Assembly: GCA_947461015.1 (NCBI GenBank)
Contig: CANHIR010000031.1
Location: forward strand, 1 to 14,107
Origin: Bacteroidota bacterium
Lineage (GTDB): Bacteria > Bacteroidota > Bacteroidia > Chitinophagales > Chitinophagaceae
Length of the DNA stretch: 14,107 nt
Reading direction: 5' to 3'
In this document: piece after piece, positions 1 through 9,323 of the stretch
How positions within the stretch are numbered: position 1 is the stretch's first letter
How the letters are laid out: every line of letters starts with the position of its first letter
Notes under the pieces: generated by a model
What the model saw: the letters and a program-made list of their open reading frames with translations, nothing else
Database searches by the model: none
What the model was told of the DNA's origin: nothing
Translations under genes and position numbers: made by a program

Positions 1-561
1 TTCTACAATCTGATCCGCTAACACTTCCTTGATTTTTGGCAAGTCCTCCGTAGAGTTAATGCCAAAGTAGTCCATGAAGTTTTTTGATGTGGAATATACC
101 AATGGTTTACCTGGTAATAATTCGTTTCTTCCGCTAATGACTATTAATTCTTTCTCTAATAATTTTTGGATAGAATAATCACTGTTTACACCCCTAATCG
201 CTTCTACTTCTCCTTTTGTAATAGGTTGCTTATAGGCTATAATGGCCAAGGACTCTAAAGCTGCATTGGAAAGACGCTTTAAAAATTTATCGCCGTTTAA
301 TTGTGCGATGGTTGTGTGAAATGAAGGCTTAGTTAAAAACTGCCATCCGCCGCCACTTTGCTTTAACTCAAATGGATAGAATTCGGTTGCATATTTTTCC
401 TGAATGCCATTTAAAGCACTCTCCACCTGATCCAAAGTAATGCGCTCTTCTAAAAATCCAAAAGCGTTATTGATTAATTCGGTAACGTCGTTTGCATTCA
501 ATGCTTTATCGCTTGCAAATATTAACGCTTCAATATGAGGGATGATTTCACTAATTTCCAT
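1..561 (-). CDS. scpB: Segregation and condensation protein B (C-terminus cut by window edge)
   Basis: ScpB binds the kleisin ScpA and, with SMC, forms the bacterial condensin-like complex that compacts and separates chromosomes in the cytoplasm. Translating from the ATG at 561 gives 187 uninterrupted codons to the window edge. Two winged-helix domains are expected. The N-terminal part has IEALIFASDKAL near residues 10-21. The highly conserved second-domain block runs from about residue 101 to 167: LSNAALESLAIIAYKQPITK, then EVEAIRGVNSD, and later a LLPGKPLVYSTS stretch and MDYFGI. The last visible residues, STEDLPKI and onward, match the usual end of the conserved core, so little beyond the variable tail should be missing. 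The start lies 12 bases after the atpG stop, so the two are probably co-transcribed. The next minus-strand gene is outside the window. Identification is from motif recognition and is quite secure. Confidence 0.93.
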   Translation of the reverse strand, partial: MEISEIIPHIEALIFASDKALNANDVTELINNAFGFLEERITLDQVESALNGIQEKYATEFYPFELKQSGGGWQFLTKPSFHTTIAQLNGDKFLKRLSNAALESLAIIAYKQPITKGEVEAIRGVNSDYSIQKLLEKELIVISGRNELLPGKPLVYSTSKNFMDYFGINSTEDLPKIKEVLADQIVE

Positions 562-573
562 AATAGATAGTTC

Positions 574-1443
574 TTATCCGTTTAATGCAGCAGCACCACT
601 TACAATTTCCGTTAACTCGGTTGTAATAGCAGCTTGTCTTGCGCGGTTGTAAGATATTTTCAATGATTTTAATAATTCGTTTGCGTTTTCACTTGCCTTG
701 TCCATTGCTGTCATTCTTGCGCCATGCTCACTTGCGTTGGCATCTAACACTGCTTTAAACAATTGAGTGTTTAAAATTTTTGGCATTAATTCTGCAACCA
801 AAGTTTCTTTTTGAGGTTCAAAAATAAAGTCGGTTTTCTTTTGATTTGCTTTTTTAGCAATCTTAGGAATAGGTAAAAATGCTTCTGCTTTAAACTCTTG
901 CGTAGCAGCATTTTTAAATTCGCTATAAATAATTTCTATAGCATCAAACTCTTTGTTGGCAAAGGCTTCCATAGCTGCTTTTGCTGCAGTTTGCACATTG
1001 CTAAAAGTTAATTGCAAAAAGATATCTTTAAAATCTGCGTTGGTATTGTATCCAGACTTTGATAAACTTTCGAACCCTTTTTTTCCAATATTCCAGATGG
1101 TAATTTTTTGTGTTGGGTATTTTTCAGCAATGGTTGACTTAGCTAACTTCACCACATTCGCGTTGTAACCACCACACAATCCTCTGTCGGAAGTAATCAC
1201 AATTAACAACACATTGTTAACCGGACGTGTTTCAGCCAAAGCCAAATTCATGTCACCCTCCAAACTGCCAATAATGTTGCTTAACATATCCTGCAATTTG
1301 CGTGCATAAGGTCTCATTTGTGTAATAGCGTCTTGCGCACGACGTAATTTAGCAGCACTTACCATTTTCATGGCTTTCGTAATTTGCTGTGTACTTTGCG
1401 TACTTTTTATTCTGTTTCTAACCTCTTTTAATTGACCTGCCAT
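574..1443 (-). CDS. atpG: F1F0 ATP synthase, gamma subunit
   Basis: This is the central rotating shaft of the F1 motor, coupling proton flow through F0 to ATP synthesis at the inner membrane. The protein has 289 residues, normal for the family. The N-terminal helix carries the signature ITKAMKMVSAAKLRRAQ (residues 21-37), the middle has TSDRGLCGGYN (about 84-94), and the C-terminal helix has ASEHGARMTAMDKASENA (from about 237) and ends TELTEIVSGAAALNG. The frame stays open to an upstream ATG at 1497, but I chose 1443 because homologues begin with MAxxLKEVRNRI and because a -7 promoter element (1474-1481) lies inside the longer version. An AAAGGAAAA stretch lies about 12 bases upstream of this ATG as a weak ribosome site. 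The neighbours are scpB downstream and divergent secA upstream. No other atp gene is adjacent, which is unusual, since atpG normally follows atpA. Confidence 0.95.
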   Translation of the reverse strand: MAGQLKEVRNRIKSTQSTQQITKAMKMVSAAKLRRAQDAITQMRPYARKLQDMLSNIIGSLEGDMNLALAETRPVNNVLLIVITSDRGLCGGYNANVVKLAKSTIAEKYPTQKITIWNIGKKGFESLSKSGYNTNADFKDIFLQLTFSNVQTAAKAAMEAFANKEFDAIEIIYSEFKNAATQEFKAEAFLPIPKIAKKANQKKTDFIFEPQKETLVAELMPKILNTQLFKAVLDANASEHGARMTAMDKASENANELLKSLKISYNRARQAAITTELTEIVSGAAALNG

Positions 1444-1473
1444 AGCTTTAAATTTTCCTTTCTTTTGGGCGAG

Positions 1474-1481
1474 CAAAGGTA
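1474..1481 (-). promoter_or_regulatory. Putative -7 element of the atpG-scpB promoter (TACCTTTG)
   Basis: Read on the minus strand this is TACCTTTG, a full match to the Bacteroidota primary-sigma -7 consensus TAnnTTTG. It predicts transcription starting about 25-30 bases before the atpG ATG at 1443. No clear -33 TTTG lies about 19 bases further upstream; only a TGG is there. The assignment therefore rests on the -7 match and the position. Confidence 0.5.
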
Positions 1482-1573
1482 TCATTTTTTTGCCCATTTT
1501 CCACTTTTCACCCCTCCCAAGTTAATTTTTGTATTCTAGCGCCCTTAAAATGGCCAAACTGCCCTCAAATCCT

Positions 1574-1581
1574 TACCTTTG
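1574..1581 (+). promoter_or_regulatory. Putative -7 element of the secA promoter (TACCTTTG)
   Basis: This is TACCTTTG, a perfect TAnnTTTG match and the same eight bases as the element facing atpG on the other strand. It would give a leader of about 70 bases before the secA ATG at 1660. The -33 box is poor, with only TGG about 20 bases upstream. An alternative nearer the gene is TTTG at 1609-1612, a 19-base spacer, and TATATTAA at 1632-1639, which has the better -33 and spacing but the weaker -7. I cannot decide between them from sequence. Confidence 0.45.
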
Positions 1582-1659
1582 AGACCCTTAATAGGCTTGC
1601 CTTTAAAGTTTGGCACGTATATTGAGAATGGTATATTAACACATTTATTTACAAGACAT

Positions 1660-4600
1660 ATGTTGAAAATTATTAGTAAGCTTTTCGGCGGATCAAAAAG
1701 CGAGAAAGACGTTAAAAAAATACAGCATTTAGTGGGCATTATTAATGGCCATTTTGAAAGCTATAGATCATTGGACAATGACCAATTGAGGGCTAAAACC
1801 CCTGAGTTAAAAGCCAGGATCAAAATGCAAATTAAGGAGTTGGATGCAATTATTGAGGCGGAGCAAGTTAAAGCAGATGCATTGACAGAAAGTGATTTAA
1901 TGGGTAGGGATGCCATATATCAAAACATTGATTCAATTAAAAAGGACCGTGACAAGGAAATTGAGAAAGTGCTTTTGGACATCTTACCAGAAGCTTTTGC
2001 GGTGGTAAAAGAGACGGCACGTCGTTTTACTAACAATGAGGAAATGGTGGCAACGGCAACCAGTCTTGATAGAACCTTATCGGTTAAAAAGGAGTATATA
2101 GAAATTAAAGGAGACAAATCGGTATTTCAAACAACTTGGAAAGCAGCGGGAACGCCTGTTACATGGAACATGGTGCATTATGATGTTCAATTGCTTGGTG
2201 GTATTGTACTTCATCAAGGAAAAATTGCCGAAATGTCAACGGGGGAAGGTAAAACCTTGGTATCTACCTTACCTGCCTATTTGAATGCATTGGCAGCAGA
2301 AGGAGTGCATATTGTAACGGTGAACGATTATTTAGCAAAAAGAGATAGTGAGTGGAATGGAACAATATTTGAGTGGTTGGGGTTAACAGTGGATTGTATA
2401 GATAAACACCAGCCAAACACCGAAGATCGTCGAAACGCATATAAAGCAGACATCACTTACGGAACCAACAATGAATTTGGATTTGATTATCTAAGAGACA
2501 ATATGGTGCATACACCTGAAGAAATGGTGCAACGTAAACACCATTATGCGATGGTGGATGAGGTGGATAGTGTATTAATAGATGATGCACGTACGCCTTT
2601 GATTATTTCTGGCCCTATTGGAAAACAAACTGGCGAACAACAGTATTTTAATTTAAAACCTAGAATTGAAAAATTAGTTGAAGCGCAAAAAAAAGTAGTA
2701 AGCCAATCCTTAATTGAAGCAAAGAAAAAAATAAGCGAAGGCAATGACGATCCTAAAGACGGGGGTCTGGCGCTTTATCGTGCGTTTAGAGGCTTGCCTA
2801 AAAACAGCGCGTTGATAAAATTTTTAAGTGAGCCAGGCATTCGCGTTAAAATGCAAAAAGCAGAAAATTATCATTTGGCCGATCAGCAAAGAGAAATGCA
2901 TCATGTGGATGCTGACTTGTTTTTTTATATAGACGAAAAGAACAATTCAGTGGATCTAACAGAAAAAGGGCTACAATTAATTACAGGTGCTGGAGAAGAT
3001 CCTAACTTTTTCTTATTGCCTGACATTAGTGTTGCCTTAAATGCAATTGATATTAATGCGGCATTGTCTGCAGAAGAAAAATTGCAACAAAAAGAAGTTA
3101 TTATTACGGACTATAGTATTAAGGCAGATCGTATACACACTGTGAATCAATTATTGAAAGCATATACTTTATTTGATAAAGATGTTGAATATGTTGTGAT
3201 TAATGGGGAAGTAAAAATTGTAGATGAACAAACAGGACGTATTATGGAAGGCCGTCGTTACTCCGACGGTTTGCACCAAGCGATTGAAGCAAAAGAAAAT
3301 GTGAAAATTGAAGAAGCTACACAAACTTATGCCACCATTACCTTGCAAAACTTTTTCAGAATGTACCACAAATTAGGTGGTATGACAGGAACTGCCGAAA
3401 CAGAAGCGGCAGAATTCTGGAGTATTTATAAATTAGATGTGGTAACAATTCCAACAAATATTCCTGCAATTAGAAAGGACGAACAGGATATGGTATTTAA
3501 AACAAAGCGTGAAAAATTCGGTGCTGTTATTGATACCATTGAAACTTTGCGTGAACAAGGCCGACCTTGTTTAGTGGGTACTACTTCGGTGGAAGTGAGT
3601 GAATTGTTAAGCAGAATGCTTCGTCAAAAAAATATCCCACACAATGTATTGAATGCGAAGCAACATGCCCGTGAAGCACAAGTGGTTGCAGAAGCAGGTT
3701 TAACAGGTGCAGTAACCATTGCAACAAACATGGCAGGTCGTGGAACCGATATTAAATTAAGCCCTGAAGTAAAAGCGGCGGGTGGCTTAGCGATACTTGG
3801 TACTGAGCGTCATGAGTCTCGTCGTGTAGACAGACAATTAAGAGGTAGAGCGGGACGTCAGGGTGACCCTGGTTCTTCTCAATTCTTTGTTTCTTTGGAA
3901 GACGATTTAATGCGCATGTTTGGAAGTGAGCGTATTGCAAAAGTGATGGACTTTGCAGGTTATAAAGAAGGAGAGGTTATTCAGCATAGTATGATCACTA
4001 AGTCTATTGAGCGTGCACAAAAGAAAGTAGAGGAAAATAACTTTGGCGTTAGAAAGCGTTTGTTGGAATATGACGATGTAATGAACAAACAAAGGTCTGT
4101 AATTTATAAGAGAAGAAGTCATGCGTTATTTGGAGAAAGACTTGCATTGGACATAGACAATGCGTTTTATCAAGTGATTGAAAATATTATATTTTCCAAT
4201 AAAGCCACAAATAATTACGAAGACTTTAAATTATCCTTAATTGTAAATGGAGGGTTTGATACAAAAATAACTCCAGAAGATTTTGCTTCAAAAAATGAGC
4301 AGGATTTAGCAGAACTGGCATATCAGGAAGCCATTGCACATTATGAGTATAAGAAAAAAGACATTATGCAGGAAAGCATTCCTGTATTCAAGAAAATTAG
4401 GGTAGAGCAAGGCGGTCATATTGAAAATGTAATTGTTCCGGTGGGTGATGGCAAAGTAGCTTACAATGTATTGGTGAATTTAGACAAGAATGTTAGTACT
4501 GGTGGTCAAACTTTGGCTACGCAAGCCGAAAAATCAATTACCCTTAGTTTAATTGACGACGCATGGAAAGAACATTTGCGTGCCATGGATGATTTAAAAC

Positions 4601-4956
4601 AATCGGTACAGACAGCAACCTATGAACAAAAGGACCCCTTGGTAATTTACAAAATGGAAGCATTTGAGTTGTTCCGTAAAATGGATATTGAAATCAATCA
4701 TAAACTAGTTCAGTTTTTATGTCATGTACATTTACCAATTGAGCAAGGTGTGAGAGAAGGTCGAGCGCAAAAAACAGATTTATCTAAATTAAGCGCTGGA
4801 AGAACTGAGGAAGGCGTTGGAGAAAAGCAATACCATGACCCAAGTGAGCAAAAGCAAACGCCAATATCAGTAGGTCCAAAAATTGGCCGTAACGATCCTT
4901 GTCCTTGTGGTAGTGGGAAAAAATACAAATCTTGTCATGGAAAGGATGCCGCTTAA
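1660..4956 (+). CDS. secA: Preprotein translocase ATPase SecA
   Basis: SecA is the ATP-driven motor that pushes unfolded preproteins through the SecYEG channel. The protein has 1098 residues from the ATG at 1660, far longer than the roughly 900 of the E. coli protein. Motifs in order: Walker A in [10 protein letters not shown] (about 190-199), the NDYLAKRD block (222-229), Walker B with VDEVDS (299-304) and [12 protein letters not shown] (308-319), GGMTGTA (573-579), [13 protein letters not shown] (688-700) and [13 protein letters not shown] (726-738) in the second nucleotide-binding domain, and a C-terminal SEC-C zinc motif, [17 protein letters not shown], with C1081, C1083, C1092 and H1093. 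Extra length sits at about residues 55-105, 130-172 and 320-420 relative to proteobacterial SecA. Long insertions are known in Bacteroidota SecA. I chose 1660 over an in-frame ATG at 1579 because [11 protein letters not shown] resembles the family N-terminus and because a -7 element overlaps the longer start. The end overlaps deoC. Confidence 0.97.
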   Translation: MLKIISKLFGGSKSEKDVKKIQHLVGIINGHFESYRSLDNDQLRAKTPELKARIKMQIKELDAIIEAEQVKADALTESDLMGRDAIYQNIDSIKKDRDKEIEKVLLDILPEAFAVVKETARRFTNNEEMVATATSLDRTLSVKKEYIEIKGDKSVFQTTWKAAGTPVTWNMVHYDVQLLGGIVLHQGKIAEMSTGEGKTLVSTLPAYLNALAAEGVHIVTVNDYLAKRDSEWNGTIFEWLGLTVDCIDKHQPNTEDRRNAYKADITYGTNNEFGFDYLRDNMVHTPEEMVQRKHHYAMVDEVDSVLIDDARTPLIISGPIGKQTGEQQYFNLKPRIEKLVEAQKKVVSQSLIEAKKKISEGNDDPKDGGLALYRAFRGLPKNSALIKFLSEPGIRVKMQKAENYHLADQQREMHHVDADLFFYIDEKNNSVDLTEKGLQLITGAGEDPNFFLLPDISVALNAIDINAALSAEEKLQQKEVIITDYSIKADRIHTVNQLLKAYTLFDKDVEYVVINGEVKIVDEQTGRIMEGRRYSDGLHQAIEAKENVKIEEATQTYATITLQNFFRMYHKLGGMTGTAETEAAEFWSIYKLDVVTIPTNIPAIRKDEQDMVFKTKREKFGAVIDTIETLREQGRPCLVGTTSVEVSELLSRMLRQKNIPHNVLNAKQHAREAQVVAEAGLTGAVTIATNMAGRGTDIKLSPEVKAAGGLAILGTERHESRRVDRQLRGRAGRQGDPGSSQFFVSLEDDLMRMFGSERIAKVMDFAGYKEGEVIQHSMITKSIERAQKKVEENNFGVRKRLLEYDDVMNKQRSVIYKRRSHALFGERLALDIDNAFYQVIENIIFSNKATNNYEDFKLSLIVNGGFDTKITPEDFASKNEQDLAELAYQEAIAHYEYKKKDIMQESIPVFKKIRVEQGGHIENVIVPVGDGKVAYNVLVNLDKNVSTGGQTLATQAEKSITLSLIDDAWKEHLRAMDDLKQSVQTATYEQKDPLVIYKMEAFELFRKMDIEINHKLVQFLCHVHLPIEQGVREGRAQKTDLSKLSAGRTEEGVGEKQYHDPSEQKQTPISVGPKIGRNDPCPCGSGKKYKSCHGKDAA

Positions 4957-5623
4957 TAAATACATAGATCATACCATATTAAAACCAACTTGTTTGGTTT
5001 CGGATATTGAAAAGCTATGTGGCGAAGCAAAGCAATATGATTTTGCCGCGGTATGTGTACCGCCTAATTTTGTAAAATTGGCAAAGGAGCTTATTGCAGG
5101 AAGTGATGTGAAAGTGGCAACTGTAATAGGTTTTCCATTTGGATACAGCGCAACGGAAGCAAAAATTGCTGAAATTATTTTAGCCATGGTGGACGGCGCC
5201 GATGAATTAGATGTAGTAGCCAATATTTCGGCAATAAAAAATGGAGATTGGCCTGCCATTGCAGATGAAATAAATCACATCATGCCCATTATTCGTTCCA
5301 AAGGCAAAACAGTAAAAATAATTATAGAGTCGGGTGTATTAACCAATGATGAAATTATAAAGTGTTGTGATATTTATGGTGTTGCTGGGATTGATTTTTT
5401 AAAGACCTCTACGGGCTATGCTGACAAAGGTGCTAGTGTTGAGGCAGTTCAATTATTTCGTAAACATTTACCGGAATCAGTTCACATTAAAGCATCTGGT
5501 GGTATCAGAGATTTTACAACTGCGAAACAAATGATAGATGCAGGTGCCACCAGAATTGGATGCAGTGCAGGGGTGGCTATTGTAACAGGGGCCCATACCG
5601 AAAATGTAAAAAGCAACTATTAA
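4946..5623 (+). CDS. deoC: Deoxyribose-phosphate aldolase
   Basis: DeoC splits 2-deoxy-D-ribose 5-phosphate into glyceraldehyde 3-phosphate and acetaldehyde, the last step of deoxynucleoside salvage, in the cytoplasm. It is a 225-residue class I aldolase with a TIM-barrel fold. The N-terminus YIDHTILKP (6-14), GFPFG (62-66), GADELDVV (84-91, with D89 as the likely proton-relay Asp), FLKTSTG (151-157, with K153 as the Schiff-base lysine) and IKASGGIRD (181-189, with K182 as the second active-site lysine) are all present, so it should be active. The start at 4946 gives the typical N-terminus and lies 11 bases inside the 3' end of secA, in another frame. GGAAAGG at 4939-4945 directly precedes it, and this layout suggests translation coupled to secA. 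A longer open frame back to 4883 only reads across secA codons and adds unrelated residues. The M20 hydrolase begins 35 bases downstream. Confidence 0.95.
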   Translation: MPLNKYIDHTILKPTCLVSDIEKLCGEAKQYDFAAVCVPPNFVKLAKELIAGSDVKVATVIGFPFGYSATEAKIAEIILAMVDGADELDVVANISAIKNGDWPAIADEINHIMPIIRSKGKTVKIIIESGVLTNDEIIKCCDIYGVAGIDFLKTSTGYADKGASVEAVQLFRKHLPESVHIKASGGIRDFTTAKQMIDAGATRIGCSAGVAIVTGAHTENVKSNY

Positions 5624-5658
5624 TTGGTAACTTTAATTTAACTCATTTGTACAATCCT

Positions 5659-6843
5659 ATGTTACTAGAAAAAATTAAATCTTTAGCAGCTGCTGGGCAG
5701 GATGAAAATATTGCAATACGTAGACACTTGCATGCCAATCCTGAATTAAGTTATCAAGAATTTGAAACTTGTAAATATGTACAAGCACAGTTAACTAAAA
5801 TAGGAATTCCTTTTACAGTAATTGCAACAACGGGAGTACTAGGAATGATAGAAGGAAAAAATCCAAACAAAAGAGTAATTGCGCTCCGTGCCGACATGGA
5901 CGCGCTTCCCATAGAAGAAGAAAACGAGGTGGATTACAAATCTAAGAACCCGGGTGTAATGCATGCATGTGGCCATGATGTTCACACCACCATATTATTA
6001 GGCGCAGCAAAAATTTTATGGAGTTTGCGTGATGAATTTGAGGGAACCATTAAATTATTATTTCAGCCAGGGGAAGAAAAAAATCCTGGAGGAGCAAGTT
6101 ATATGATAAAAGATGGTGCCTTGCAAAATCCTGTACCACAGGGTATTATTGGTTTACACGTGCATCCAGGCTTGCCATTTGGAAAATTAAGTTTTAGAAA
6201 AGGCAGAGTAATGGCAAGTGCCGATGAATTATATGTTTCTATAAAAGGTCCCGGAGGCCATGCAGCTACACCACATCAAACAATAGACACTGTTTTAGTG
6301 GCGGCGCAATTAATTACCAGTTTACAAACCATTATTGCTCGTAATCGCAATCCACAAAATCCATCTGTCTTATCTATCTGTTCTATACATGGTGGTAATA
6401 CAACCAATGTAATTCCAAGTGAAGTTAAATTGATGGGTACATTCCGAGCCATGGATGAAGTGTGGCGATTTAAAGCACATGAATTAATGTTACAGCAAGC
6501 AAAAGGGTTGGCCATTGCAACTGGTGCAGAGATAGATTTTAGAGTAGATGTTGGATATCCTACTGTGGACAACGAACCTGTTATTACCGAAGCTGCTTGG
6601 AAATTAGCCAATGCGTATATGGGTACTGAAAATGTGGAAGAAACGGAATTAAGAATGGGTGCCGAGGACTTTGGTTATTATTCTCAAGTAATCCCTGGTT
6701 GCTTTTTCCGTTTAGGTGTAAGAAATGAATCCAAGGATGCGATACATAATGTTCATACGCCTGTATTTACAATAGACGAGGATGCCATTGCACATGGAGT
6801 AGGCATGATGGCATGGTTGGGGGTGAGCTTATTTAACGACTAG
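5659..6843 (+). CDS. M20-family metal-dependent amidohydrolase (N-acyl amino acid / hippurate hydrolase type)
   Basis: This is a 394-residue dizinc-type hydrolase that removes acyl groups from N-acylated amino acids or related amides; the true substrate cannot be read from sequence. Conserved blocks: RRHLHANPELSYQEFET (21-37), ALRADMDALPIEE (75-87), MHACGHDVHT (101-110, with C104 and H106 as expected metal ligands), FQPGEE (135-140, catalytic and ligand Glu), GLHVHPGLPFG (165-175, ligand H167), the dimerisation-domain motif GPGGHAATPH (197-206), GAEDFGYYS (334-342) and VHTPVFTIDEDAI (365-377, ligand H366). All ligand positions are intact. No signal peptide is seen, so it is probably cytoplasmic. 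The start at 5659 gives the family N-terminus. The frame is open back to 5560 but only over deoC. It sits 35 bases after deoC and could share its transcript. Genes of this type are often called carboxypeptidase or IAA-amino acid hydrolase, names that exceed the evidence here. Confidence 0.9.
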   Translation: MLLEKIKSLAAAGQDENIAIRRHLHANPELSYQEFETCKYVQAQLTKIGIPFTVIATTGVLGMIEGKNPNKRVIALRADMDALPIEEENEVDYKSKNPGVMHACGHDVHTTILLGAAKILWSLRDEFEGTIKLLFQPGEEKNPGGASYMIKDGALQNPVPQGIIGLHVHPGLPFGKLSFRKGRVMASADELYVSIKGPGGHAATPHQTIDTVLVAAQLITSLQTIIARNRNPQNPSVLSICSIHGGNTTNVIPSEVKLMGTFRAMDEVWRFKAHELMLQQAKGLAIATGAEIDFRVDVGYPTVDNEPVITEAAWKLANAYMGTENVEETELRMGAEDFGYYSQVIPGCFFRLGVRNESKDAIHNVHTPVFTIDEDAIAHGVGMMAWLGVSLFND

Positions 6844-6914
6844 TCTTTTATATATACTATTCGCTAATAATCAATCATTTAGCTTTTCAAACATCCGTTT
6901 TTCAATATATTCAG

Positions 6915-6922
6915 TAGCTTTG
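6915..6922 (+). promoter_or_regulatory. Putative -7 element of the malic enzyme promoter (TAGCTTTG)
   Basis: TAGCTTTG matches TAnnTTTG exactly and lies 38 bases before the maeB ATG, in the 117-base gap after the amidohydrolase. A clear TTTG -33 box at the usual spacing is missing; only a T-rich run (6898-6902) is near. This suggests that maeB starts its own transcription unit. Confidence 0.5.
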
Positions 6923-6960
6923 TGAAACACTGAAACTAACATTTGTTATAAATCTATTAC

Positions 6961-9303
6961 ATGTCTAATAAAGAGAACCTTCGTAAAGATCAAGCACTTG
7001 AATATCATGCAAGTGGTCGTCCTGGTAAAATTGAGGTAGTGCCTACCAAAGAAACAAAAACACAAAAGGATTTATCATTGGCTTATAGCCCTGGTGTTGC
7101 CATTCCTTGTACCGAAATATTTAACAATCCAGCGGATGTATATAAATACACTGCGAAAGGAAATTTAGTGGGCGTAATTACCAATGGAACAGCGGTTTTG
7201 GGCTTAGGTAATATTGGTGCTGAGGCAAGCAAGCCAGTGATGGAAGGGAAGGCGGTACTTTTTAAAATATTTGCTGACATTGATGTTTTTGATATTGAAA
7301 TAAACGAAACGGATCCAGACAAATTTGTACAAATTGTAAAATCCTTAGAGCCTACTTTTGGCGGAATTAATTTAGAAGATATTAAGGCACCTGAATGTTT
7401 TTACATAGAGCAAAAATTAAAACAGGAAATGAATATTCCTGTCATGCACGATGATCAACATGGTACTGCAATTATTAGTAGTGCAGCATTGTTAAATGCA
7501 TTAGAATTACAGAAAAAGAAAATAGACAAAGCAAAATTCGCGGTAAATGGTGCCGGCGCAGCAGCCATGGCTTGTATCAAATTATATGTTGCTTTAGGCG
7601 CACGTTATGAAAACTTTACTTTGTTTGATAAAGATGGCGTATTGCATGAAGGCAGAACCGATTTAGGAGAAGATAGAAAACCATTTGCTGTAAAGTCAAT
7701 TAATATTACTTTAGCGCAAGCCTTAAAAAATGCGGATGTATTTTTAGGATTGAGTGTTGGCAATGTGGTGACGCCGGAGATGATTGCCTCCATGCCAAAA
7801 AACCCAATTGTATTTGCGTTGGCGAATCCCGATCCTGAAATTTCCTATGAAGCTGCAACTGCAGTGCGCAAGGATATTATAATGGCAACGGGCCGTTCCG
7901 ATTATCCTAACCAAGTTAACAATGTATTGGGCTTTCCATATATTTTTAGAGGGGCTTTGGATGTGCGCGCAAAACAAATTAACGAAGCCATGAAATTGTC
8001 TGCAGTGAAGGCTTTAGCCGAATTGGCAAAAACAGCAGTGCCGGATATTGTGAACATGGCTTATAATCAACAAAACCTATGTTTTGGAAATGAATATATT
8101 ATACCAAAACCTTTGGATCCACGTTTGTTAAGTACACTCGCACCTGCCGTTGCAAAAGCAGCTATGGAATCGGGTGTGGCGCAACTGTCCATTGACAATT
8201 GGGATAATTATGTGTTACAATTAAATAAGCGTTTAGGATTAGACAATCAATTAATGCGTATTTTAAGCAACAAAGCTAGACGTGATCCTAAACGTTTGGT
8301 TTTTGCGGATGCAGAAAATACAAAAGTGTTGAAAGCAGCAAGTATTGTTTATGATGACGGTATCGCTTATCCAATATTACTGGGCAATGAGACGAGAATT
8401 AGAAGTATTGCAGACGCACATAATATTGATATTACCGACATGCCAATTATTGATGTGCGAAGTGATGCAATGGAAACAAAGCGAGAATTTTTTGGATCAT
8501 TATTGTTTCAAAAAAGACAACGCAAGGGTATAAATAAATATGAGAGTTTAAAATTAATGCGCACCCAAAATTATTTTGGTGCCATGATGGTAGAAACGGG
8601 TGAAGCGGATGCAATGTTATCCGGCCTTACCCGAAATTATGCCGATGGCATCAAGCCTGCTTTACAAACCATAGGGGTTGAAGAAGGCGGAAGTAAGATT
8701 GCAGGCATGTATTTATTGTTAACCAAAAAAGGCCCATTGTTTTTAGCAGACACAACAGTGAATATTGATCCTACGGCAGAAGAAATTGCCGATATCACTT
8801 TACTAGTAGCTAAGGAAGTTCGAAATTTTAATATGATTCCAAGGGTAGCTATGTTAAGTTATTCAAACTTTGGAAGTAGTGATACGCCAGAAGCCAAAAA
8901 AATGGCAGAAGCAACCAGAATTGTGAAGCAAAAAAATCCAAACCTAATTGTGGATGGAGAAATGCAAGGGATGCTGGCATTTAACAAAGAAATTTTAAGA
9001 GACAATTATCCGTTTAGCGATTTGGTTGACGCAGATGTAAACGTGCTAATCTTCCCTAATTTAACCGCTGGAAATATCTCCTATCATTTGCTAAAAGAAG
9101 TGGGTGGCGTGGACATTATTGGTCCTATTTTATTGGGCTTGAAAAAACCTGTGAATGTATTGCAGTTAGGTTCGGATGTAAGAAATATTATTAATATGGC
9201 AACTGTTTCTGTAGTGGATGCACAATTAAAAACAAGAATTGATACTGCCGCAGAAGTGGAAAGAACAAGTTGGTGGAAACGAATGAAGAAGCGTAAGCAA
9301 TAG
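6961..9303 (+). CDS. maeB: NADP-dependent malic enzyme with phosphotransacetylase-like domain (MaeB type)
   Basis: It oxidatively decarboxylates L-malate to pyruvate and CO2, producing NAD(P)H, and so links the TCA cycle to pyruvate and biosynthetic reducing power. At 780 residues it is the long bacterial form. The N-terminal malic domain shows LAYSPGVAIPC (40-50, catalytic Tyr42), GLGNIGAEASKPVMEGKAVLF (81-101, with K97 the likely catalytic Lys), NLEDIKAPECF (137-147, acidic metal ligands) and HDDQHGTA (163-170). A Rossmann NAD(P) domain begins with AVNGAGAAA (194-202) and includes ALANPDPE near 290. From about residue 440 (RRDPKRLVFAD) to the end is a phosphate acetyl/butyryltransferase-like domain, with LSGLTRNYADG, VDGEMQGMLA and FPNLTAGNISYHLL. 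In this family that domain is thought to be regulatory rather than an active transferase, with acetyl-CoA a known effector in E. coli. Cofactor preference (NADP or NAD) is not proven by sequence. The start is the first ATG, with a promoter element 38 bases upstream. Confidence 0.95.
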   Translation: MSNKENLRKDQALEYHASGRPGKIEVVPTKETKTQKDLSLAYSPGVAIPCTEIFNNPADVYKYTAKGNLVGVITNGTAVLGLGNIGAEASKPVMEGKAVLFKIFADIDVFDIEINETDPDKFVQIVKSLEPTFGGINLEDIKAPECFYIEQKLKQEMNIPVMHDDQHGTAIISSAALLNALELQKKKIDKAKFAVNGAGAAAMACIKLYVALGARYENFTLFDKDGVLHEGRTDLGEDRKPFAVKSINITLAQALKNADVFLGLSVGNVVTPEMIASMPKNPIVFALANPDPEISYEAATAVRKDIIMATGRSDYPNQVNNVLGFPYIFRGALDVRAKQINEAMKLSAVKALAELAKTAVPDIVNMAYNQQNLCFGNEYIIPKPLDPRLLSTLAPAVAKAAMESGVAQLSIDNWDNYVLQLNKRLGLDNQLMRILSNKARRDPKRLVFADAENTKVLKAASIVYDDGIAYPILLGNETRIRSIADAHNIDITDMPIIDVRSDAMETKREFFGSLLFQKRQRKGINKYESLKLMRTQNYFGAMMVETGEADAMLSGLTRNYADGIKPALQTIGVEEGGSKIAGMYLLLTKKGPLFLADTTVNIDPTAEEIADITLLVAKEVRNFNMIPRVAMLSYSNFGSSDTPEAKKMAEATRIVKQKNPNLIVDGEMQGMLAFNKEILRDNYPFSDLVDADVNVLIFPNLTAGNISYHLLKEVGGVDIIGPILLGLKKPVNVLQLGSDVRNIINMATVSVVDAQLKTRIDTAAEVERTSWWKRMKKRKQ

Positions 9304-9323
9304 AAAATCACTAACTTTACGGT

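Noticed and set aside
1444..1497. N-terminal extension of atpG by 18 residues from an ATG at 1497.
   Set aside because: The extension is not like the family N-terminus, and the best -7 promoter element lies inside it.
1579..1659. Longer secA start at 1579 (27 extra residues).
   Set aside because: A TACCTTTG -7 element covers this ATG, and the residues added do not resemble a SecA N-terminus; [10 protein letters not shown] at 1660 does.
3752..4122. Open frames on the strand opposite secA, and similar ones opposite deoC, maeB, the MBL gene and the membrane protein.
   Set aside because: They are short, have no recognisable motifs or ribosome sites, and lie wholly over strongly supported genes.
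5560..5658. Longer amidohydrolase start inside deoC.
   Set aside because: The 33 extra residues only reread deoC and intergenic bases in another frame; the family N-terminus begins at 5659.
6836..6870. GACTAGTC and the AT-rich stretch after the amidohydrolase as a terminator.
   Set aside because: The palindrome has no loop and the AT-rich part gives only weak pairing; no stable hairpin with a T-run is visible.
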